Assembly (NCBI RefSeq): GCF_014647755.1
Contig: NZ_BMPU01000001.1
Span: 786,382 to 850,381, forward strand
Reading direction: 5' to 3'
DNA: 64,000 nt
Source: Porphyromonas pasteri
GTDB taxonomy: Bacteria; Bacteroidota; Bacteroidia; Bacteroidales; Porphyromonadaceae
Of the stretch, positions 51,213 to 60,410 are shown in pieces. The notes beneath the pieces were generated by a model. The model was not told the origin of the DNA. It saw nothing but the letters and a program-made list of their open reading frames with translations, and did not search any database. The position numbers and the translations under genes are program-made. Position 1 is the stretch's first letter; the number at the start of each line of letters is the position of its first letter.

Positions 51213-52322
51213 ATGGATATCAACGAAGAGCTTCTACACCACCCAGAGAATGATCCAGCCTACCTCGGGCTCAAGGTCAATCAAGGCGTGGCAGCCCAGC
51301 CTATGGTCAATCCCAACCTACGACGCGTAGCTCGCCGCACCTATACGGTGGACGAATTCGTCGAAGGCATCCTCCGCTCCGACATCACCTGCCTCAGTCA
51401 GGCCGTGACACTCGTCGAGAGCAACCGCCCCGACCATCAGGCCATCGCCCAGCAGATCATCGAGCGCTGCCTCCCCTACGCTGGGAAGTCAATGCGTATC
51501 GGTATCACGGGGGTACCAGGTGCAGGGAAGAGTACCTCGATCGACACCTTCGGGATGCACCTCGTCAAGCAGGGGCGACGCCTGGCAGTCCTCGCTATCG
51601 ACCCCAGCAGCGAGCGCTCTGGTGGTAGTATCCTCGGAGATAAGACCCGTATGGAGCAGCTCTCCCGCGAGAAGAATGCTTTCATCCGCCCCAGCCCTTC
51701 GGCTGGCTCACTCGGAGGTGTAGCCCGTAAGACGCGTGAGACGATCGTACTCTGCGAGGCTGCAGGCTTCGATACGATATTCGTCGAGACCGTCGGCGTC
51801 GGGCAGAGTGAGACGGCAGTACACTCTATGGTAGACTTCTTCCTCCTCATCCAGCTGGCTGGGACGGGTGACGAGCTACAGGGGATCAAGCGTGGTATCA
51901 TGGAGATGGCTGATGCCATCGTCATCAACAAAGCCGATGGTGATAACATCGACAAGGCTAACCTTGCTGCCACCCACTTCCGCAATGCCCTCCACCTCTT
52001 CCCCCCTACGGAGTCAGGTTGGCGTCCCAAGGTCCTCACCTACTCAGGCTTCTACGGTCTTGGCATCAAGGAGATATGGGATATGGTCGATGAGTACCGA
52101 CACTTCGCCACGGACTCGGGCTACTTCGAAGAGAAGCGCCAGCGCCAGACCAAGTGGTGGATGTACGAGAGCATCAATGAAGCTCTGAAGAACTCCTTCT
52201 ACCAGAGTGATGCTATTCGAAGCCTACGCCCCGAGGTCGAGAGCGATATCCTCTCAGACCGCCTTTCCTCCTTCGTCGGAGCTCAGCGCCTCCTCGACGC
52301 CTACTTCAAGAGCCTCAAGTAA
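51213..52322 (+). CDS. meaB: Methylmalonyl-CoA mutase-associated GTPase MeaB
   Basis: A 369-residue G3E-family GTPase that protects and reloads the B12-dependent methylmalonyl-CoA mutase. GTPase motifs: GITGVPGAGKST (P-loop, ~residue 96), AIDPSSERSGGSILGDKTRM, ETVGVGQSE (switch region), and VINKAD (NKxD). The start at 51213 (MDINEELL) is chosen over upstream start codons because of the promoter box at 51119. The mutase genes are not in the window; they should exist elsewhere as part of the succinate-propionate route. Confidence 0.93.
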   Translation: MDINEELLHHPENDPAYLGLKVNQGVAAQPMVNPNLRRVARRTYTVDEFVEGILRSDITCLSQAVTLVESNRPDHQAIAQQIIERCLPYAGKSMRIGITGVPGAGKSTSIDTFGMHLVKQGRRLAVLAIDPSSERSGGSILGDKTRMEQLSREKNAFIRPSPSAGSLGGVARKTRETIVLCEAAGFDTIFVETVGVGQSETAVHSMVDFFLLIQLAGTGDELQGIKRGIMEMADAIVINKADGDNIDKANLAATHFRNALHLFPPTESGWRPKVLTYSGFYGLGIKEIWDMVDEYRHFATDSGYFEEKRQRQTKWWMYESINEALKNSFYQSDAIRSLRPEVESDILSDRLSSFVGAQRLLDAYFKSLK

Positions 52323-52350
52323 GCAAGTAGAAGGTAAAATAAAGTATAAG

Positions 52351-52384
52351 GGAGCGGGGTGGAAGTGCAGTCTCCACCCTGCTC
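52351..52384 (+). terminator. Terminator of meaB
   Basis: GGAGCGGGGTGGA (52351-52363) pairs with TCCACCCTGCTC (52373-52384), one mismatch. Confidence 0.75.
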
Positions 52385-52401
52385 TCTGATGCTAAGTACA
52401 C

Positions 52402-52432
52402 CTTGCATATTCGAAGATTTACCGTATATTTG
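52402..52432 (+). promoter_or_regulatory. Promoter of HU gene
   Basis: CTTG (52402-52405), a 19-nt spacer and TATATTTG (52425-52432). Confidence 0.6.
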
Positions 52433-52479
52433 CAGGGCAAAAAGAATGATATTCATACAATTAAAATATTTCATCAACT

Positions 52480-52752
52480 ATGACGAAAGCAGAAGTGGTG
52501 AGCGATATCGCCAAGAGCACGGGAGTAGATAAAGAGACTACTCTGGCAGTGGTAGAGGCGTTCATGGAGTCAGTCAAGGACTCTCTGGTACGTGGAGAAA
52601 ACGTCTACCTCCGTGGCTTCGGTAGCTTCATCATCAAGGAGCGTGCAGAGAAGACTGCTCGCAATATCTCGAAGAAGACTACGATCATCATCCCCAAGCG
52701 CCGCATCCCTGCCTTCAAGCCCTCGAAGCTCTTCGCCTCCAAGGTCAAGTAG
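52480..52752 (+). CDS. hup: HU DNA-binding protein
   Basis: A 90-residue canonical HU/IHF-family protein. It opens MTKAEVVSDIAKSTGV; the dimer core reads VYLRGFGSFIIKERAEKTARN, with the flexible DNA-binding arm around IPKRRIPAFKPSK (Pro at the arm tip). It bends and compacts DNA. Its promoter has good Bacteroidetes spacing. It is followed by the tiny ribosome-associated gene at 52802 on the same transcript. Confidence 0.96.
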   Translation: MTKAEVVSDIAKSTGVDKETTLAVVEAFMESVKDSLVRGENVYLRGFGSFIIKERAEKTARNISKKTTIIIPKRRIPAFKPSKLFASKVK

Positions 52753-52801
52753 TGGATCGAAAGCCGAACTATAGTAAATAATCATATAATCAAAAGCAGC
52801 T

Positions 52802-52891
52802 ATGCCAAGCGGAAAGAAAAGAAAGCGCCATAAGATGGCTACGCACAAGCGTAAGAAGAGACTCAAGAAGAACAGACATAAGAAGAAGTAA
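52802..52891 (+). CDS. 29-residue AURKAIP1/COX24-type ribosome-associated protein
   Basis: A very small, extremely basic protein: MPSGKKRKRHKMATHKRK followed by KRLKKNRHKKK. It matches the tiny Bacteroidetes proteins annotated with the AURKAIP1/COX24 domain, relatives of mitochondrial mS38 and thought to sit in the small ribosomal subunit. It starts 49 nt after the HU stop and ends just before the terminator at 52903, so it shares the HU transcript. It is too short for most gene-finding cut-offs. Confidence 0.82.
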   Translation: MPSGKKRKRHKMATHKRKKRLKKNRHKKK

Positions 52892-52902
52892 TGTCACATG
52901 CG

Positions 52903-52942
52903 CGGGGGTAGGGCAGTTCACAAGACGTATGCCTTGCCCCCG
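52903..52942 (+). terminator. Terminator of HU operon
   Basis: CGGGGGTAGGGCA (52903-52915) pairs with TGCCTTGCCCCCG (52930-52942) with one mismatch. Confidence 0.7.
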
Positions 52943-52995
52943 TACACTTTATACTACTTCCTTTTTTACTCTACTATCATTAACGAATCCGCCAA

Positions 52996-54558
52996 GTGAA
53001 CAGTGAACTGATCGTCGACGTCTCCGCCAAGGAGATCTCGATGGCTCTACTGGAAGACCAACGACTGGTAGAGCTCCAGCGCGAGCGTCGTGACCTGGCA
53101 TTCGCCGTCGGAGACATCTATCTCGGACGCGTCAAGAAGGTGATGCCTGGCCTCAACGCAGCATTCGTCGATGTAGGATATAAGAAGGATGCTTTTCTTC
53201 ATTACCTCGACCTGGGGATGATCTACCAAGCGCAGCAGCGCTTCCTCGAGCAAATTGAGAAGACCAAGGCAGTACCCTCCTTGAGCAAGATCCCCACCTT
53301 CCCTGACCTACCGAAGGACGGGAAGATCGCTGACTACCTGAAGGCTGGACAGAATGTCCTCGTCCAAGTCGTCAAGGAGCCTATCTCCACGAAGGGGCCA
53401 CGCCTCTCGGCTGAGATATCCATCGCAGGGCGAAACCTCGTCCTCGTCCCCTTCTCTGACAAGGTATCCGTCAGCGCTAAGATCGAATCACACGAGGAGC
53501 GAGCACGCCTCAAGCAGCTCATCCTCAGCATGAAGCCTAAGAACTTCAGCGTGATCATCCGCACCTCGGCCGAGGGAAAGCGAGCCAGCGAGCTCGATCA
53601 GGAGCTCAGCCGTCTGCTCAGACGCTGGGAGGAGAGCATACAGAAGCTCCCCAAGATCACCAAGACCCCAAAGATCGTCTACGAAGAGTCCAGCCGTGCC
53701 TTAGGCATCCTGCGCGACACCTTCAACCCCTCCTTCCAGAGCATCCACGTCAACGACAAGGCCTACTACGAGGAGATACGCGAGTATGTCCGTCAGATAG
53801 CCCCTGGGCGTGAAGATATCGTCCGCCTCTATACGGGGAACCTCCCCATCTTCGATGAGAAGAATGTCACCAAGCAGATCAAGGCGTCCTTCGGGCGTAC
53901 TGTCACCTGTAAGAGTGGTGCTTACCTGATCATCGAGCAGACCGAGGCTATGTACGTCGTGGACGTCAATAGTGGCAACCGCTCCCGTAAGAGCACCGAG
54001 CAGGAGGGCACAGCGATCGACGTCAATCTCATCGCAGCCGAAGAGCTCGCTCGTCAGCTCCGCCTGAGAGATATGGGTGGTATCATAGTCGTCGACTTCA
54101 TCGACATGCATGACCAGAAGAATCGTCAGCTCCTCTATGAGCATATGGTCAAGCTGATGGAGAGCGACCGCACGCGACACAACATCCTACCGCTGAGTAA
54201 ATTCGGCGTGATGCAGATCACCCGTCAGCGTGTGCGCCCCGCCACCCAGATCAATACGGATGAGACGTGCCCCACATGCCTTGGTACAGGGAAGATGAAG
54301 TCCTCTATCCTCTTCACCGATCAGCTCGAAGAAAAGCTCCGTGACTTAGCTCCACGCTTAGACACATCCTACATCAACGTCCACGTACATCCCTATGTGG
54401 CCGCCTACCTCACCAAGGGGTTCTTCATGTCCATCGCCCGCCGCTGGAAGCTCCAGATAGCTCGCGGTATACGTGTGACCCCCAATCAGAGCCTCGGCTT
54501 CCTCGACTACAAGTTCGTAGACAAGGAAGGCAACGAAATCGAGGCCCTCGAAGAATAA
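52996..54558 (+). CDS. rng: Ribonuclease G
   Basis: A 520-residue RNase E/G-family endoribonuclease that processes rRNA and degrades mRNA. An S1-like domain covers residues ~35-125 (VGDIYLGRVKKVMPGLNAAFVDVGY). The catalytic DNase I-like domain has VDVNSGN and IIVVDFIDM with the two metal-binding Asp residues. A zinc-link CPTCLGTGK follows near residue 422. The start is a GTG giving MNSELIVDV, the normal beginning of Bacteroidetes RNase G; the next ATG (53041) would remove conserved residues. Confidence 0.95.
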   Translation: MNSELIVDVSAKEISMALLEDQRLVELQRERRDLAFAVGDIYLGRVKKVMPGLNAAFVDVGYKKDAFLHYLDLGMIYQAQQRFLEQIEKTKAVPSLSKIPTFPDLPKDGKIADYLKAGQNVLVQVVKEPISTKGPRLSAEISIAGRNLVLVPFSDKVSVSAKIESHEERARLKQLILSMKPKNFSVIIRTSAEGKRASELDQELSRLLRRWEESIQKLPKITKTPKIVYEESSRALGILRDTFNPSFQSIHVNDKAYYEEIREYVRQIAPGREDIVRLYTGNLPIFDEKNVTKQIKASFGRTVTCKSGAYLIIEQTEAMYVVDVNSGNRSRKSTEQEGTAIDVNLIAAEELARQLRLRDMGGIIVVDFIDMHDQKNRQLLYEHMVKLMESDRTRHNILPLSKFGVMQITRQRVRPATQINTDETCPTCLGTGKMKSSILFTDQLEEKLRDLAPRLDTSYINVHVHPYVAAYLTKGFFMSIARRWKLQIARGIRVTPNQSLGFLDYKFVDKEGNEIEALEE

Positions 54559-54563
54559 CCTGC

Positions 54564-54635
54564 GATAAAGCCCGTAGAAGATCCCTCCCCTATCCCATAG
54601 CGATAGTACTCAGGGGTTCTTCTGCGGGCTTTATC
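54564..54635 (+). terminator. Terminator of rng
   Basis: GATAAAGCCCGTAGAAG (54564-54580) pairs with CTTCTGCGGGCTTTATC (54619-54635), one mismatch, loop of 38 nt. Confidence 0.8.
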
Positions 54636-54660
54636 TCTACTGAGAGCGAGACCCGATACG

Positions 54661-55281
54661 ATGAACGCCTACCCGTCCAAGCTCGTCGAGCGAGCCGTAG
54701 AGCAGCTCTCTACCCTGCCAGGGGTAGGGCGCAAGACTGCTCTACGCTTGGCGCTACACCTGCTCTCACGCCCCCCGATCGATACCCATACCTTCGCTGA
54801 TGCCCTCGTAGAGATGCGAGATGGCATCGTCTACTGCCGGCAGTGCTATAATATCAGTGACACCGAGCTCTGCCCGATCTGCTCCAGCCCCCAGCGTGAT
54901 AGCTCCACCGTCTGCGTCGTACAGCACGTAGGCGATGTGATGGCTATCGAGAATACCGGTCAGTACCGTGGTGTCTACCATGTCCTCGGCGGGGTCATCT
55001 CCCCTATTGACGGCATTGGTCCCGATGATCTGAAGATCCCCGAGCTCATCGAGCGGGTACGCAGTGGCAGTGTCCGTGAGGTCATCTTGGCGCTGGGTAC
55101 GACGATGGAGGGGGACACGACGAACTTCTTCATCTACCGCAGCCTCGCGGGGCTGGACGTACGCCTCTCGGTCATCGCCCGCGGTGTAGCCATCGGAGAT
55201 GAGATCGAGTATGCCGACGAAGTGACGCTCGGTCGCTCCATCCTCACCCGCACGGACTTCGATCAGTCGCTAAGCTTCTGA
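54661..55281 (+). CDS. recR: Recombination protein RecR
   Basis: A 206-residue RecR, part of the RecFOR system that loads RecA at gaps. Features in order: N-terminal Hh[18 protein letters not shown], a four-Cys zinc finger (CRQCYNIS .. CPICSS), a Toprim domain ([28 protein letters not shown]) and the C-terminal Walker-B-like tail. The length is normal. It heads recR - GNAT - ligA - pit, with gaps of 4, -13 and 35 nt. Confidence 0.96.
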   Translation: MNAYPSKLVERAVEQLSTLPGVGRKTALRLALHLLSRPPIDTHTFADALVEMRDGIVYCRQCYNISDTELCPICSSPQRDSSTVCVVQHVGDVMAIENTGQYRGVYHVLGGVISPIDGIGPDDLKIPELIERVRSGSVREVILALGTTMEGDTTNFFIYRSLAGLDVRLSVIARGVAIGDEIEYADEVTLGRSILTRTDFDQSLSF

Positions 55282-55285
55282 CCCC

Positions 55286-55822
55286 ATGCACACGCAGGCT
55301 ATCGGCATCCCGGGCAAGCACATACAGCTCCGCGCCCTATCGCAGGAAGATCTCCCGCTGCTCCTCAGCTGGGAGAACGACCCCGAGGGCTGGTACTCCA
55401 GCGGCACGATCAATCCTCTCTCCCCCGACTTCATCCAGCGCTACATCACCGCCTCGGGCACGCATATCCTCGAGACAGGCTCGATGAGCCTCATCATCGA
55501 GGGGCTCAAGACTCACGCGGCACTGGGGCATCTCGTCCTCTACGACTACAGTCCCATCCATCGCCGTCTGGGCGTCGGTATCTACATCGACCGTGAGGCT
55601 CGCAAGACGGGGATAGGCTCCGAAGCCATCCGCTTAGCGCTACGCTACGCCTTCGACAAGCTCCGCTGTGAGCAAGTCTATGCCGAGGTCTTGGCTTCCA
55701 ACGAAGCCTCTCAGCAGATGCTCCGCAGCATCGGCTTCGAGTATACCGCCACGCTCCCCCGCTGGCACTGGCAAGACAACCACTACGAGGACCTCCATTA
55801 CTATCAGATATGGCACCCATAG
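55286..55822 (+). CDS. GNAT-family N-acetyltransferase
   Basis: A 178-residue acetyltransferase of the RimJ/SpeG-like GNAT group. The acetyl-CoA loop is REARKTGIGSEAIRLAL (near residue 107), followed by CEQVYAEVLASNEASQQMLRSIGF, the usual beta5/helix segment. The substrate is unknown. It begins 4 nt after recR and overlaps the ligA start by 13 nt, so it is translationally coupled to both. Confidence 0.9.
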   Translation: MHTQAIGIPGKHIQLRALSQEDLPLLLSWENDPEGWYSSGTINPLSPDFIQRYITASGTHILETGSMSLIIEGLKTHAALGHLVLYDYSPIHRRLGVGIYIDREARKTGIGSEAIRLALRYAFDKLRCEQVYAEVLASNEASQQMLRSIGFEYTATLPRWHWQDNHYEDLHYYQIWHP

Positions 55823-57897
55823 CCACAGAGATCCAGCGTCTAAGAGAGGAGATCGAGGCGCACAACTACGCCTACTACGTCCTCTCAGCTCCCACCATCT
55901 CGGACTACGACTTCGACCAACTGCTTAAGCAGCTGGAGCGACTGGAGGCGGAGCATCCCGAGCTCATCACACCCGACTCGCCTACGCAGCGTGTCGGCCG
56001 TGACCGCACCGAGGGCTTCACGCAGGTAGCGCACCGCTACCCTATGCTCTCGCTGGGCAATACCTACAGCTACGACGATGTACGGGAGTTCTACGAGCGC
56101 GTCTCGAAGGACTTGGGCGGTAAGCCCTTCACCATCATTGCGGAGCTGAAGTACGACGGGCTCTCGATCTCCCTGACCTATGAGAAGGGACTACTGACCC
56201 GTGCCGTCACTCGTGGCGACGGACAGATGGGCGATGATGTGACGGCTAATGTACGCACGATACGCTCCATCCCCCTCCGCCTGCGTGGCACGGGCTATCC
56301 CGAGAGCCTCGAGGTACGTGGGGAGATCCTCCTGCCCTTCGTGGAGTTCGACCGACTGAATGCCGAGCGTCATCGTGCCGACCTCCCCCTCTTCGCTAAT
56401 CCTCGCAATGCCGCCAGCGGTACGCTCAAGCAGCTTGATCCCGCTATCGTAGCCGAGCGCCGCCTCGATGCCTACCTCTACTACGTGCCCGGGCAGCCCA
56501 GTCTCCCCGACAGTCACTACGAGCGTCTGCAACTCTGTAAGAGCTGGGGGCTGAAGATCTCGGAGGCTACCCGCCGCTGCCATTCGCTGGAGGAGGTCCT
56601 ATCCTTCCTCGACTACTGGGAGCAGGCACGTGCCGAAGCCCCCGTCGCCACCGATGGCGTCGTGCTCAAGGTCGACTCCATCACCGAGCAGGAGGAGCTG
56701 GGCTATACAGCGAAGACCCCACGCTGGGCTATCGCCTACAAGTATCAAGCCGAGCAGGCTAAGACGCGCCTCATCTCCGTAGACTTCCAGGTCGGGCGTA
56801 CGGGTGCTGTCACACCTGTGGCCAATCTCGATGCCGTGGCACTCTCGGGCACGACCGTGCGCCGAGCCTCGCTTCACAACGCTGACTTCATCGAAGCCTT
56901 CGACCTACACCTCGATGATCAGGTCCTCGTAGAGAAGGGCGGTGAGATCATCCCAAAGATCGTCGGCGTCGTCACCGAGGAGCGTCCCAGCGACGCTCAG
57001 CCCGTCATCTTCCCCAGCCACTGCCCCGCCTGTGGCTCTCCCCTCGAGCGAAACGAAGGAGAAGCCGCCTACTACTGCACGAACCAAGCGACCTGCCCCC
57101 CGCAGCAGACGGCTCGTATCGAGCACTTCTCTGGGCGCAAGGCCGCTGACATACGCCTCGGAGCGGAGACCATTGACCTCCTCTTCACCCACGGCCTCGT
57201 GCGCAGCATCGCCGACCTCTACCGCCTGAAGCTGGAGGATCTCCTGCAGCTCCCCGGCTTCAAGGAGCGCAGTGCTACTCGCCTGCTGGAGAGCATCGAG
57301 GCCTCCAAGGAGCGCCCCTTCCGTGCCCTACTCTTCGGGCTCGGCATCCGCTTCGTGGGCGAGACGGTAGCTAAGACGCTCGTGCAGCGCTATGCTGATA
57401 TCGATGCCTTAGGCGCAGCGACCTTCGAGGAGCTCACGGCTATCCCCGATATCGGTGCGGTCATCGCCGAGAGCCTCGTCCACTACTTCGCCTCACCCGA
57501 GAATAGGGAGTTCATCTCGGAGCTCCAGCGTCTGGGGCTTCCTCTGAGCCGTCGCCCGGAGGAAGAGCCGCTCCCGACGACCGATCATGCTGCGATCTCG
57601 GGCAAGGCCTTCGTCATCAGTGGCGTCTTCACCCATCACTCTCGCGAGGAATACAAGGCCCTCATCGAAAGCCTCGGGGGGAAGATCGCTTCATCCATCT
57701 CCAGCAAGACCAGCTACGTCTTGGCAGGTGCCAATATGGGCCCAGCAAAGCTGGCTAAGGCTACCGACCTCGGCATCACCATACTCTCCGAGGACGAATT
57801 CCTCGCCCTCATCGAGCCCCACGAAGGAGAGCAGCCCACCGTCTCCACCGACGAGGCGGACACTGCTGACCTCCCCCTCTTCTCTAATCCCGCCTAA
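55810..57897 (+). CDS. ligA: NAD-dependent DNA ligase
   Basis: A 695-residue ligase that seals nicks during replication and repair using NAD+. The N-terminal Ia domain has YYVLSAPTISDYDFDQL. The adenylation site Lys is in ELKYDGLSIS (near residue 118). Next come the OB fold, a four-Cys zinc finger (CPACGSPL .. CTNQATCPP), four HhH motifs, and a C-terminal BRCT domain from ~residue 595 (GKAFVISGVFTHHSREE). It overlaps the end of the GNAT gene. Confidence 0.97.
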   Translation: MAPIATEIQRLREEIEAHNYAYYVLSAPTISDYDFDQLLKQLERLEAEHPELITPDSPTQRVGRDRTEGFTQVAHRYPMLSLGNTYSYDDVREFYERVSKDLGGKPFTIIAELKYDGLSISLTYEKGLLTRAVTRGDGQMGDDVTANVRTIRSIPLRLRGTGYPESLEVRGEILLPFVEFDRLNAERHRADLPLFANPRNAASGTLKQLDPAIVAERRLDAYLYYVPGQPSLPDSHYERLQLCKSWGLKISEATRRCHSLEEVLSFLDYWEQARAEAPVATDGVVLKVDSITEQEELGYTAKTPRWAIAYKYQAEQAKTRLISVDFQVGRTGAVTPVANLDAVALSGTTVRRASLHNADFIEAFDLHLDDQVLVEKGGEIIPKIVGVVTEERPSDAQPVIFPSHCPACGSPLERNEGEAAYYCTNQATCPPQQTARIEHFSGRKAADIRLGAETIDLLFTHGLVRSIADLYRLKLEDLLQLPGFKERSATRLLESIEASKERPFRALLFGLGIRFVGETVAKTLVQRYADIDALGAATFEELTAIPDIGAVIAESLVHYFASPENREFISELQRLGLPLSRRPEEEPLPTTDHAAISGKAFVISGVFTHHSREEYKALIESLGGKIASSISSKTSYVLAGANMGPAKLAKATDLGITILSEDEFLALIEPHEGEQPTVSTDEADTADLPLFSNPA

Positions 57898-57932
57898 TTC
57901 CCTCTCCACGACGATCACGAATCCTCTCTGTA

Positions 57933-60173
57933 ATGGACATTATCTTTATCTGTATCCTCGTCTTCTTGATCATCCTCGCCTGCTTCGACCTCGTAGCAGG
58001 GGTGAGCAATGACGCGGTGAACTTCCTCAACTCCGCTATTGGGGCGAAGGCTGCCCCATTCAAGGTCATCCTCAGCGTCGCTGCTGTGGGGATCTTCCTC
58101 GGAGCCTCCCTAAGTAATGGGATGATGGACGTAGCGCGCAATGGGATATACAATCCCGCCTACTTCACCTTCCAGGAGGTCATGACCATCTGCTTGACCG
58201 CGGTAGTCACCGACATCATCTTGATCAACATCTTCAATACACTCGGGCTACCGACCTCGACGACCGTCTCTATGGTCTTCGAGCTCCTCGGGGCTTCCTT
58301 CTGTATGTCAGTGCTCAAGGGCTTTGACGACCCCAGCCTCCAGATGCTGGAGATGCTGAATGCTTCCAAGGCCCTGCAGGTTATCATCGCCATCTTCCTC
58401 TCGGTAGCTGTGGCCTTCTTCTTTGGCTCGGTGGTGCAGTGGATCACGCGTGTGTGCTTCTCTTTCAACTATAAGAAGACTCTCCCCTACCTCGCTGGTA
58501 TCTTCGGGGGTATCGCGCTGACCTCTATCGTCTACTTCATGCTCATCAAGGGGCTCCAGGAGTCGACCTTCGCCTACAAGGACTGGGTCAACGGCCACAC
58601 GCTGGAGCTCGTCATCGGCTGCCTCATCGGCTTCTCGATCATCATGCAGGTCCTGCACTGGTGCGGTGTGAATATCCTCAAGATCATTATCCTCGCCGGT
58701 ACGCTGGCCCTCTCGCTGGCCTTCGCTGGTAATGACTTGGTGAACTTCATCGGGGTACCTCTCTCGGGGCTCTCCGCCTATCAGGACTACATGGCCAACG
58801 GGAATGGGGCCTACGACACCTACCTCATGGGTGCGAATAACCTCCCCGCCAAGACGCCCTACATCTTCCTCCTCGGCTCGGGTATCATCATGACGCTGGC
58901 GCTCTTCTTCTCTAAGAGCGCGCAGAATGTCATCAAGACCTCGGTGAACCTCTCCCGCCAAGACGATGGTGAGGAGACCTTCGGCTCATCGCGTATCGCC
59001 CGTGGTCTGGTGCGTACCAGCAGTGCTATCGGCTCCTTCCTCGAGCGTGCCGTACCTCAGAAGGCTCGCACGTGGATCGACTCCCGCTTCAATAAGCAGG
59101 AGCTCACGATGGAGCCTGGTGCGGCCTTCGACCTCGTGCGTGCCTCGGTGAACCTCGTCCTGGCAGGGCTACTCATCGCACTCGGCACCTCGCTCAAGCT
59201 CCCTCTCTCCACGACGTACGTCACCTTTATGGTAGGTATGGGTACGTCGCTGGCTGACCGCGCTTGGGGTCGTGAGAGTGCTGTCGGTCGTGTGACGGGT
59301 GTGATGTCGGTCATCGGTGGCTGGTTCATCACAGCTGGTGCCGCCTTCATCATCGCGATCATCGTCGCTACGATCATGCGCTATGGTGGCTTCATCGCTA
59401 TGATCATCCTCATCGCTGTAGCACTCTTCCTGCTCTTCAATAGCCATCTCATCCGTCGTAAGAAGGGTGATGCTGATGATGAGCTCTTCGTCGCTATCCT
59501 CAATGCCGAGGATCCTACGACGATGTGGAGCCTGCTCTCTGAGCACGTCCGTCAGAATCAGATCGGCTTGCTCGACCACGTCAGTCAGGACTACCTCGAC
59601 CTGACCAACGGCCTCTTCAGCGAAGATCTGCGCCGTCTGAAAAAGACCATGCACCATCTCGACGAGCACAAGCGTGCCTTCAAGACGATGCGTCGTAAGG
59701 AGACTATCGGGCTGAGACGTATGGCCAGCGACGAAGACATGCTGGAGAAGAACATGTGGTTCCACCTCGGTGCCAATACCTGTCTGCAGATGATCTACGC
59801 CCTCGAGCGTGCTACGGAGGTAGCGGTAGAGCACGTAGACAACAACTACAACCCCATCCCCGAGGAGTACCGCGCTGAGTTCGCCCCCATCCGAGACCGC
59901 GTCATCGACTACATCGCACAGGTCCACCAGCTCATCTCCAGCAAGCGTATGGAGGATGCCAAGAAGGCGAAGAACATGGGTAAGGAGCTGCGCGAGATCG
60001 TCAAGGGTATGCGTAAGACCCAGATGAAGCGCGCCCACAAGGGCCGTCGTGAGGACCTGCGTGCCTCGATGGTCTACCTCAACGTCCTCATCGAGACCAA
60101 CGAGCTCCTCGGCAACCTCCGCCACCTCGTCGGCTATAGCCAGAACCTCCTCGACGAAGAGGCCGAAGGCTAA
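57933..60173 (+). CDS. Pit-type phosphate transporter fused to a DUF47/PhoU-like domain
   Basis: A 746-residue inner-membrane protein. Residues ~1-510 form the inorganic phosphate transporter with two inverted halves, each with the PiT signature: GVSNDAVNFLNSAIG and GNDLVNFIGVPLSG. Residues ~520-746 are soluble and helical (HMDEHK-type and KRMEDAKKAKNMGKEL stretches), resembling the DUF47/PhoU-like proteins that are separate gene products next to pit in many other bacteria. The fusion suggests built-in control of uptake (inference). It ends the recR operon. Confidence 0.92.
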   Translation: MDIIFICILVFLIILACFDLVAGVSNDAVNFLNSAIGAKAAPFKVILSVAAVGIFLGASLSNGMMDVARNGIYNPAYFTFQEVMTICLTAVVTDIILINIFNTLGLPTSTTVSMVFELLGASFCMSVLKGFDDPSLQMLEMLNASKALQVIIAIFLSVAVAFFFGSVVQWITRVCFSFNYKKTLPYLAGIFGGIALTSIVYFMLIKGLQESTFAYKDWVNGHTLELVIGCLIGFSIIMQVLHWCGVNILKIIILAGTLALSLAFAGNDLVNFIGVPLSGLSAYQDYMANGNGAYDTYLMGANNLPAKTPYIFLLGSGIIMTLALFFSKSAQNVIKTSVNLSRQDDGEETFGSSRIARGLVRTSSAIGSFLERAVPQKARTWIDSRFNKQELTMEPGAAFDLVRASVNLVLAGLLIALGTSLKLPLSTTYVTFMVGMGTSLADRAWGRESAVGRVTGVMSVIGGWFITAGAAFIIAIIVATIMRYGGFIAMIILIAVALFLLFNSHLIRRKKGDADDELFVAILNAEDPTTMWSLLSEHVRQNQIGLLDHVSQDYLDLTNGLFSEDLRRLKKTMHHLDEHKRAFKTMRRKETIGLRRMASDEDMLEKNMWFHLGANTCLQMIYALERATEVAVEHVDNNYNPIPEEYRAEFAPIRDRVIDYIAQVHQLISSKRMEDAKKAKNMGKELREIVKGMRKTQMKRAHKGRREDLRASMVYLNVLIETNELLGNLRHLVGYSQNLLDEEAEG

Positions 60174-60222
60174 GCCACACACCCTCCCCTTCGCCCTCCT
60201 GCAGGCGAAGACCAAGAAAGCC

Positions 60223-60260
60223 ACGGGCGCGCTACTTCATCGTAGCGCGCCCGTAGCTTT
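60223..60260 (+). terminator. Terminator of recR-pit operon
   Basis: ACGGGCGCGCTAC (60223-60235) pairs perfectly with 60242-60254, followed by AGCTTTTT. Confidence 0.9.
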
Positions 60261-60350
60261 TTATGCTCCCTCCGATACGGTACCGACCTGAATACGGAGG
60301 CGCGTGCTTCAGAGCTCCATTCGTACCCCCTCCGAGGTGGGACAAAAGAA

Positions 60351-60391
60351 GACGGCTCCCCCGCTACCGTTGCAGTAGTGGGGGAGCCGTC
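60351..60391 (-). terminator. Terminator of tyrS
   Basis: A 17-nt stem (60351-60367 with 60375-60391) with one mismatch. Read on the minus strand it is followed by TTCTTTTG. Confidence 0.85.
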
Positions 60392-60410
60392 GTTATCGAG
60401 TGTCCGTGGC

